10,197 bases of DNA from UBA5976 sp037137575 (GTDB lineage: Bacteria; Actinomycetota; Actinomycetes; S36-B12; UBA5976). The stretch lies in the NCBI GenBank assembly GCA_037137575.1, contig JBAXKB010000038.1:1-10197 (forward strand). The letters are read 5' to 3'. The first letter of the stretch is position 1; every line of letters starts with the position of its first letter. The translations under genes and the position numbers were made by a program. This document shows, piece after piece, positions 6,158 to 10,197 of this stretch. The notes beneath the pieces were generated by a model that saw only the letters and a list, made by a program, of their open reading frames with translations, was not told where the DNA came from and did not search any database.

Positions 6158-7569
6158 CGCGGCTTTGGGGTGGTCGCTTTGCAAGTGGCCCAAGTGATGC
6201 GATGGCTGCATTAAGTGAGTCTGTGCAGTTCGATTGGGTGCTTGCGCCTTTTGACATTGCACAGAGTAAGGCGCATGCTCGTGTCCTTCACAATGCCGGC
6301 CTGCTAACCGCAGATGAACTAGACACAATGATCGCAGGACTTGCCGAACTTAAAGTGCGGGTGGAGTCTGGCGATTTCCTGCCAACTCCAGCGGACGAAG
6401 ATGTGCACACAGCACTTGAGCGTGGGCTCATTGAAACAATCGGTGCCCAGATCGGCGGAAAACTTCGCGCTGGTCGAAGCCGTAACGACCAAGTTTCAAC
6501 TGATCTAAGAATGTTCCTGCGCAATAGTGCTCGTGACATCGCGACGCATGTTGGAAATCTGCAAAATTCCTTGTTAGATCAAGCTCAGCAGCATGTTGAC
6601 TCAGCTGCACCTGGTTTCACTCACTTACAGCATGCACAACCAGTTTCGTTTGGGCATGAACTGGCAAAACACATTCACGCCTTCGCTCGTGACATCGAAC
6701 GTTTACAAGATTGGGACAAGCGCGCTGCTAAGTCGCCAATGGGTAGTGGTGCATTGGCAGGGTCAAGCCTGAAATTAGATCCGGTCGCTGTTGCAGCTGA
6801 ACTCGGTTTTACTGGAATTGTTGAAAACTCTATCGACGGCGTAAGCGATCGCGATTTCGTTGCAGAATTTCTTTTCACAACCGCTTTAATCGGTGTTCAT
6901 CTTTCACGATTAGGTGAAGAGATCTGTCTGTGGGCAAGTCGCGAGTTCGGTTGGGCCAAACTAGATGATGCTTGGTCGACCGGATCCTCGATAATGCCAC
7001 AGAAGAAGAATCCTGATGTTGCCGAATTGGCGCGTGGAAAATCTGGTCGCCTTATTGGGCACGTAACCGCTGTTCTTACTGTGTTAAAGGGTCTGCCATT
7101 TGCCTACAATCGTGACCTGCAGGAAGACAAAGAAAGCGTCATTGATGCAATTCATACTTTGCAGCTTGTGCTACCAGCAATGAGTGGATGTGTTGGGACT
7201 TTGGTATTCGATACAGCCAAGATGGCTGAAAGCGCGCCGCAAGGCTTTGCACTGGCTACAGACATCGCTGAGTGGCTGGTGCAACAGGGAGTTGCGTTCA
7301 ATCAAGCCCACGAGGTTGCTGGCGCGTGTGTGAAGGTGGCTGAAGCAGCGGGTATTGAACTCGATGAGTTATCTAATGAGCAGTTCAGTGAAATCGATCC
7401 TGCATTGACCTCTGAAGTTCGCTCGGTACTCACAGTTGCTGGATCCCTTGCGTCTCGTACCACGGCTAATGGCACAGCCCCGGCATCTGTTCGCAAGCAA
7501 CTAGCTAATGCTGAACAGGTTTTAGCCGCCCAATCTGCCTGGGCAGCCGTTAAACCGCACCAAATTTAA
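6154..7569 (+). CDS. argH: Argininosuccinate lyase
   Basis: ArgH splits argininosuccinate into arginine and fumarate, the last step of the pathway. It belongs to the fumarase/aspartase superfamily and works as a homotetramer. The 471 residues are the normal length. The N-terminus LWGGRFASGPSD (4-15) is characteristic. AGRSRNDQVSTD (106-117), THLQHAQP (156-163, His160 expected to be catalytic) and the superfamily signature GSSIMPQKKNPD (277-288, in the mobile loop with the catalytic serine) are all intact. The ATG overlaps the argG stop as ATGA. A loosely Shine-Dalgarno-like AAGGCGTGA lies about 10 bases upstream. It is the last gene of the operon, followed by a 102-base gap with no clear terminator. 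Confidence 0.97.
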   Translation: MTRLWGGRFASGPSDAMAALSESVQFDWVLAPFDIAQSKAHARVLHNAGLLTADELDTMIAGLAELKVRVESGDFLPTPADEDVHTALERGLIETIGAQIGGKLRAGRSRNDQVSTDLRMFLRNSARDIATHVGNLQNSLLDQAQQHVDSAAPGFTHLQHAQPVSFGHELAKHIHAFARDIERLQDWDKRAAKSPMGSGALAGSSLKLDPVAVAAELGFTGIVENSIDGVSDRDFVAEFLFTTALIGVHLSRLGEEICLWASREFGWAKLDDAWSTGSSIMPQKKNPDVAELARGKSGRLIGHVTAVLTVLKGLPFAYNRDLQEDKESVIDAIHTLQLVLPAMSGCVGTLVFDTAKMAESAPQGFALATDIAEWLVQQGVAFNQAHEVAGACVKVAEAAGIELDELSNEQFSEIDPALTSEVRSVLTVAGSLASRTTANGTAPASVRKQLANAEQVLAAQSAWAAVKPHQI

Positions 7570-7671
7570 TGGTTCTTAGGCATCTCTCGAGACAATTAGC
7601 AGTTCCAAGAGCAATCCACTGATTACAATTCAGGTATCGGACGTAGATCTGATTTCCTGATGGAGGCAGTT
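7570..7671 (+). other. Intergenic gap after the arg operon
   Basis: No convincing terminator hairpin is visible between argH and the next gene. A short self-complementary TCTCGAGA occurs at 7583-7590 without a T tract. No -10/-35 pair stands out for the downstream gene either. Whether the downstream gene has its own promoter or is read through from argH is left open. Confidence 0.4.
7661..7666 (+). promoter_or_regulatory. Ribosome-binding site that places the start of the secreted protein
   Basis: TGGAGG sits 5 bases before GTG 7672. It overlaps the in-frame ATG at 7660, so that ATG cannot use it. This argues that translation starts at the GTG. Confidence 0.65.
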
Positions 7672-8478
7672 GTGAAGATTCGAAATATTTGCGTCTTAGT
7701 GAGCGCATCATTGTTTTTAGGCACATTCGCCTTCACGCAAACTTCAGCTAGCAAGCCGAGCACCTATGTCGTTGCAATGGCTAAGACAACTGGCGGGTTC
7801 GTCATGCCTTCCTACCAGTTCACTCGAGTGCCAAACTTCGTCATTTATAGTGACGGGCGCATGATCAGTACAACCGACGTGACTACGCTCCAATATCCGT
7901 ATCCGTCTTTGCCATCTTTTAAAACGAAGTTCGTAAATGGGGATTTGAAAAGAATTCTCGGCGCGCTTGACGCCAGTAAATTAACGGATCCAAAATTCGA
8001 CTGGGGATATCCAAATGTCGCAGATGTACCCAACACAGAAGTTTTAACCCAGCTCTCTGCGCAGAAGCGTTCGTCGCAGGTTTCTATTTACGCACTTGGC
8101 ATGAGTGGATCTGGCATTTCAAAACAGCAAGCAAAGTACCGCAAGAAAGCTTCGGCAGTCCTTGGGCAGATACAAAGTTTTTCTAATAAATACATCTGGA
8201 CTAAGAGCATGCCAACGACCTGGACGCCAGCTCGGTATGCGTACCAAATTAGTCAGGGCGAAGCAACAGAGTTTACTAACACTCAAGATTGGGTGGGCTC
8301 TGTAATTACCACAGAAACAACCTGCGCCGTTTTATCGAAGGCTGATTCCGCAAAAATTACAAATATGGCTAGCGAAATAAATAACGAAACATTATGGAAC
8401 TCCGACGGGAAAACTTGGCGCGTAAGTTTGCGACCACTTTTGCCACACGAATCAAACTGCAAATCCATCGGCTATTAG
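7672..8478 (+). CDS. Secreted protein of unknown function
   Basis: I cannot assign a function. From GTG 7672 the product has 268 residues. It begins with a classical Sec signal peptide: basic MKIRN, a hydrophobic core (about 6-21) and a probable cleavage after TSA (24-26). There is no lipobox and no second membrane segment, so the protein should be exported. The mature part contains GGFVMPSYQFTRVPNFVIYSDGRMI as a run of motifs at about 41-65, then PYPSLP (76-81), WGYPNVADVPNTEV (111-124) and SIYALGM (138-144). This order (a 'P.F.IY.DGR.I' strand, 'YG..VAD.PTT', 'AYALG') resembles a family of exported actinobacterial hypothetical proteins that I remember without a named activity. The mature part has only two cysteines, Cys218 and Cys263, which could form a disulfide. 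The ATG at 7660 would add four residues before the signal peptide and is not preferred. Confidence 0.8.
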   Translation: MKIRNICVLVSASLFLGTFAFTQTSASKPSTYVVAMAKTTGGFVMPSYQFTRVPNFVIYSDGRMISTTDVTTLQYPYPSLPSFKTKFVNGDLKRILGALDASKLTDPKFDWGYPNVADVPNTEVLTQLSAQKRSSQVSIYALGMSGSGISKQQAKYRKKASAVLGQIQSFSNKYIWTKSMPTTWTPARYAYQISQGEATEFTNTQDWVGSVITTETTCAVLSKADSAKITNMASEINNETLWNSDGKTWRVSLRPLLPHESNCKSIGY

Positions 8479-8505
8479 TACCCAAATTTACGCGCTTGCA
8501 CTTCG

Positions 8506-8557
8506 TTGAGCTTTGAAAACCAATATGGGTAGTTTGTGCAACCTAAATCGCTAAACT
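8506..8557 (+). promoter_or_regulatory. Possible promoter of the ABC transporter genes
   Basis: Two weak candidates are seen. One is TTGAGC (8506-8511), 18 bases, then TAGTTT (8530-8535). The other is a lone -10-like TAAACT (8552-8557) without a good -35, which would leave a short leader holding the ribosome-binding site. Neither is strong, and the choice cannot be made from sequence alone. Confidence 0.25.
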
Positions 8558-8567
8558 CGGTCTTAAC

Positions 8568-8572
8568 AAGGA
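8568..8572 (+). promoter_or_regulatory. Ribosome-binding site that places the ABC ATPase start
   Basis: AAGGA lies 7 bases before ATG 8580. The in-frame TTG immediately upstream (8577) would add only one residue and is a poorer start. Confidence 0.6.
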
Positions 8573-8579
8573 TGGTTTG

Positions 8580-9494
8580 ATGATTGAAGTTCACGAACTT
8601 AATAAGAAGTATCGCAACACGCATGCTGTAAACGATGTTTCATTCACTTTGCCCGAAGGTCAGGTAGTGGGCTTTCTAGGTCCAAACGGATCTGGCAAGT
8701 CAACCACTATGCGTCTTATGTTGGGCCTGGATTTCGGATCTGGCAATACTTTGTACGACGGTAAACCGCTAACTGCACATAAAGAAGTCACCCGCATTGT
8801 TGGCGCGCATCTTGACGCAAAGTATTTTCATCCAAAGCGTTCAGCTGTTAATCATCTAAAAATGTTGGCAACAGAGGCACGTGTTTCTCGCAAGCGCATT
8901 GGTGAAGTGATTAGCATCATGGGGCTTGAGAGTGTTGCTAAAAGTTCACCCAAAGGTTTTTCGCTTGGTATGGGCCAGCGCCTAGGACTCGCAGGAGCAA
9001 TTCTGACTGAGCCTCGTCACCTTATGTTGGACGAACCTGCGAATGGCTTAGATCCACAATCTATTCATTGGCTTCGTGACTTCCTAAAAGATTATGCGGC
9101 TAAGGGAAATACAGTTTTTGTTTCCAGTCATTTGCTCTCCGAGATGGAACTCATGGCCGACCACTTGGTTGTTATCGCCAAAGGCAAACTCATCTCCGAC
9201 GAACCAATGTCTAGTTTTGTTGCAAGAAGTAAGGGCAATGATGTTTTGGTCCGCACATCACAAGACGAAATCACAAAATTACACAATGCATTAACTGCTT
9301 CAGGATTAGCCGCAACGTCGGTTGAAGTAAATGCGTTGTCAGTTAAGGATGCGTCGGCCGAACAAGTGGGACAGATCGCATTTCAAGCTAACGTGCCGGT
9401 TCTGGAATTGGTGTCCCGCCAAGTATCACTAGAGACAGCATTCCTTGAGTTAACTGCAGACCAACAGGATTATCAGACAGGCGTGCAATCATGA
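8580..9494 (+). CDS. ABC-2 type transporter ATP-binding protein (BcrA/DrrA-like)
   Basis: This is the ATPase subunit of an export-type ABC system. It binds ATP in the cytosol and drives the permease encoded directly downstream. It has 304 residues. The Walker A motif GPNGSGKST is at 34-42. The segment GAHLDAKYFHP (75-85), in the Q-loop position, lacks the usual Gln, as is common in the BcrA/DrrA group. The signature is FSLGMGQRLGLA (127-138), a variant of LSGGQ in which this group typically has SLGM-QR. Walker B plus D-loop is HLMLDEPANGLD (147-158) and the switch histidine is His184 in VSSHLLSEM. The C-terminal 90 or so residues form the accessory region usual in this group. Its stop overlaps the permease ATG (ATGA). 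The substrate is not predictable: relatives export antibiotics or peptides or act in immunity, and no partner regulator is in view. Confidence 0.93.
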   Translation: MIEVHELNKKYRNTHAVNDVSFTLPEGQVVGFLGPNGSGKSTTMRLMLGLDFGSGNTLYDGKPLTAHKEVTRIVGAHLDAKYFHPKRSAVNHLKMLATEARVSRKRIGEVISIMGLESVAKSSPKGFSLGMGQRLGLAGAILTEPRHLMLDEPANGLDPQSIHWLRDFLKDYAAKGNTVFVSSHLLSEMELMADHLVVIAKGKLISDEPMSSFVARSKGNDVLVRTSQDEITKLHNALTASGLAATSVEVNALSVKDASAEQVGQIAFQANVPVLELVSRQVSLETAFLELTADQQDYQTGVQS

Positions 9495-10197
9495 ATCGGA
9501 TAATCAAATACGAAATCATTCGCGCGCGCACGCTGAAGTCAACCTGGATTTTTCCATTCATCGGTATCGCTTTGTCGTGGGTAGCTGCTTACTTCGCAAC
9601 GAACAATGATGGCGCTACCTTCAATAGTGAAGGGTCAGCAACCTATTTCACTTTGCCGGAGATAATAAATAACAGCTTTACTCCACTCAGCATTGTCTTC
9701 ATAACGATTCCATTCGCTCAAGCCTTTGGTCATGAATTCCGAGATGGCACAATGCGACTCACGCTAAGCGCGTACCCAATTCGCATCAGAGTGTTTGTAG
9801 CAAAAACACTGGTGCCAACTGTAATTTCAGTGATTGCAGTATTGATTGCCATGTTGGGGATTCGGGTTATCTACGTTGTCCGAGTAGCGCTTGGTAGCAC
9901 AGAACTTGGCACCGAGACTTCATTTCGTCATCTAGCGTTCACCATTTTGTGGGGGCTAATTGTGGCCGCGGTTGTGATATTCACCCGCAACATGGCAGCT
10001 GGCATTGCTGGGGTAGTGGTGTGGGCAGCAATTCTTGAGAACCTTGTTCGTGGATTACTTACCTCTAAGTGGGAAAAAATCGGCGACTACCTGCCACTAT
10101 TACAAGGTATGAACTGGACGCAAAACGGCGAATCCCGTTCACTGGCCGTCATCGCAAGCACAACTGTTTTGTTGGTAGTGCTCTCTGCTGCAAAGTT
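9491..10197 (+). CDS. ABC-2 type transporter permease, 3' end outside window
   Basis: An open frame begins at ATG 9491, overlapping the ATPase stop by 4 bases, and stays open for 235 codons to the window edge. The translation starts MNRIIKYEIIRARTLKSTW, a basic amphipathic segment, then a membrane span (about 20-36). An extracytoplasmic segment (about 37-60) and a second hydrophobic stretch (about 62-80) follow. FGHEFRDGTMRLTLSAYPIR (80-99) is the family-typical cytoplasmic loop ('E.r.GT.r..Ls.P..R'), then AKTLVPTVISVIAVLIAM leads into further spans. At least five hydrophobic segments are seen, as expected for an incomplete six-span ABC-2 permease. It would form the membrane channel for the ATPase at 8580-9494. 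The substrate is unknown. Confidence 0.85.
   Translation, partial: MNRIIKYEIIRARTLKSTWIFPFIGIALSWVAAYFATNNDGATFNSEGSATYFTLPEIINNSFTPLSIVFITIPFAQAFGHEFRDGTMRLTLSAYPIRIRVFVAKTLVPTVISVIAVLIAMLGIRVIYVVRVALGSTELGTETSFRHLAFTILWGLIVAAVVIFTRNMAAGIAGVVVWAAILENLVRGLLTSKWEKIGDYLPLLQGMNWTQNGESRSLAVIASTTVLLVVLSAAK

Noticed and set aside
7660..7671. ATG 7660 as the start of the secreted protein
   Set aside because: The TGGAGG ribosome-binding site overlaps this ATG and is spaced for GTG 7672, which also gives a better signal peptide starting MKIRN.
8479..8541. Interleaved inverted repeats (TACCCA 8479-8484 with TGGGTA 8526-8531; TTGCAC 8496-8501 with GTGCAA 8536-8541) suggesting a pseudoknot
   Set aside because: Six-base arms with loops of more than 30 bases are expected by chance in a gap of this size, and the likely transcription start of the next gene may lie downstream of them.
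9094..9294. A second + strand frame inside the ABC ATPase gene
   Set aside because: It overlaps the conserved Walker B to H-loop region of the ATPase in another frame and encodes nothing recognisable.

Overview
This window looks like chromosomal DNA from a moderate-GC actinobacterium (close to half G+C by eye, much AT-ending codon use). The reasons are the gene order argC-argJ-argB-argD-argR-argG-argH with ArgR encoded inside the operon, frequent 4-base ATGA stop/start overlaps, GTG and TTG starts, and a probable leaderless promoter. The freshwater Nanopelagicales (acI lineage) or a related streamlined group would fit. That placement is an inference from gene order and composition, not from a marker gene.

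Layout. Positions 1-120 hold the last 39 codons of a gene that resembles the C-terminus of a family 16 glycoside hydrolase. A short intergenic region (121-221) follows, with a stem-loop at 138-165 and then the arg control region: ArgR half-sites at 185-213 and a perfect TATAAT at 210-215, only 6 bases before the argC start. Positions 222-7569 are a tightly packed seven-gene arginine operon. Its junctions are overlaps or gaps of at most 21 bases. Next come a secreted protein of unknown function (7672-8478), and an ABC-2 type exporter made of an ATPase (8580-9494) and a permease (9491 to beyond the window end). Every gene is on the + strand.

How the genes work together. ArgJ acetylates glutamate by transfer from N-acetylornithine. 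ArgB phosphorylates N-acetylglutamate, ArgC reduces the phosphate to the semialdehyde, and ArgD transaminates it to N-acetylornithine. ArgJ then releases ornithine. ArgG and ArgH turn citrulline plus aspartate into arginine and fumarate. The step between, ornithine to citrulline by ArgF, is not encoded here: argD and argR are only 2 bases apart, where many actinobacteria carry argF. ArgR is the arginine-responsive repressor, and the operator over the argC promoter closes the feedback loop. ArgB also has the architecture of arginine-inhibited kinases.

Most of the window is a well-known pathway and no wholly new system is evident. The points most worth a second look are the compact leaderless promoter/operator of argC with its unusual half-site spacing, the absence of argF, and the uncharacterised secreted protein.
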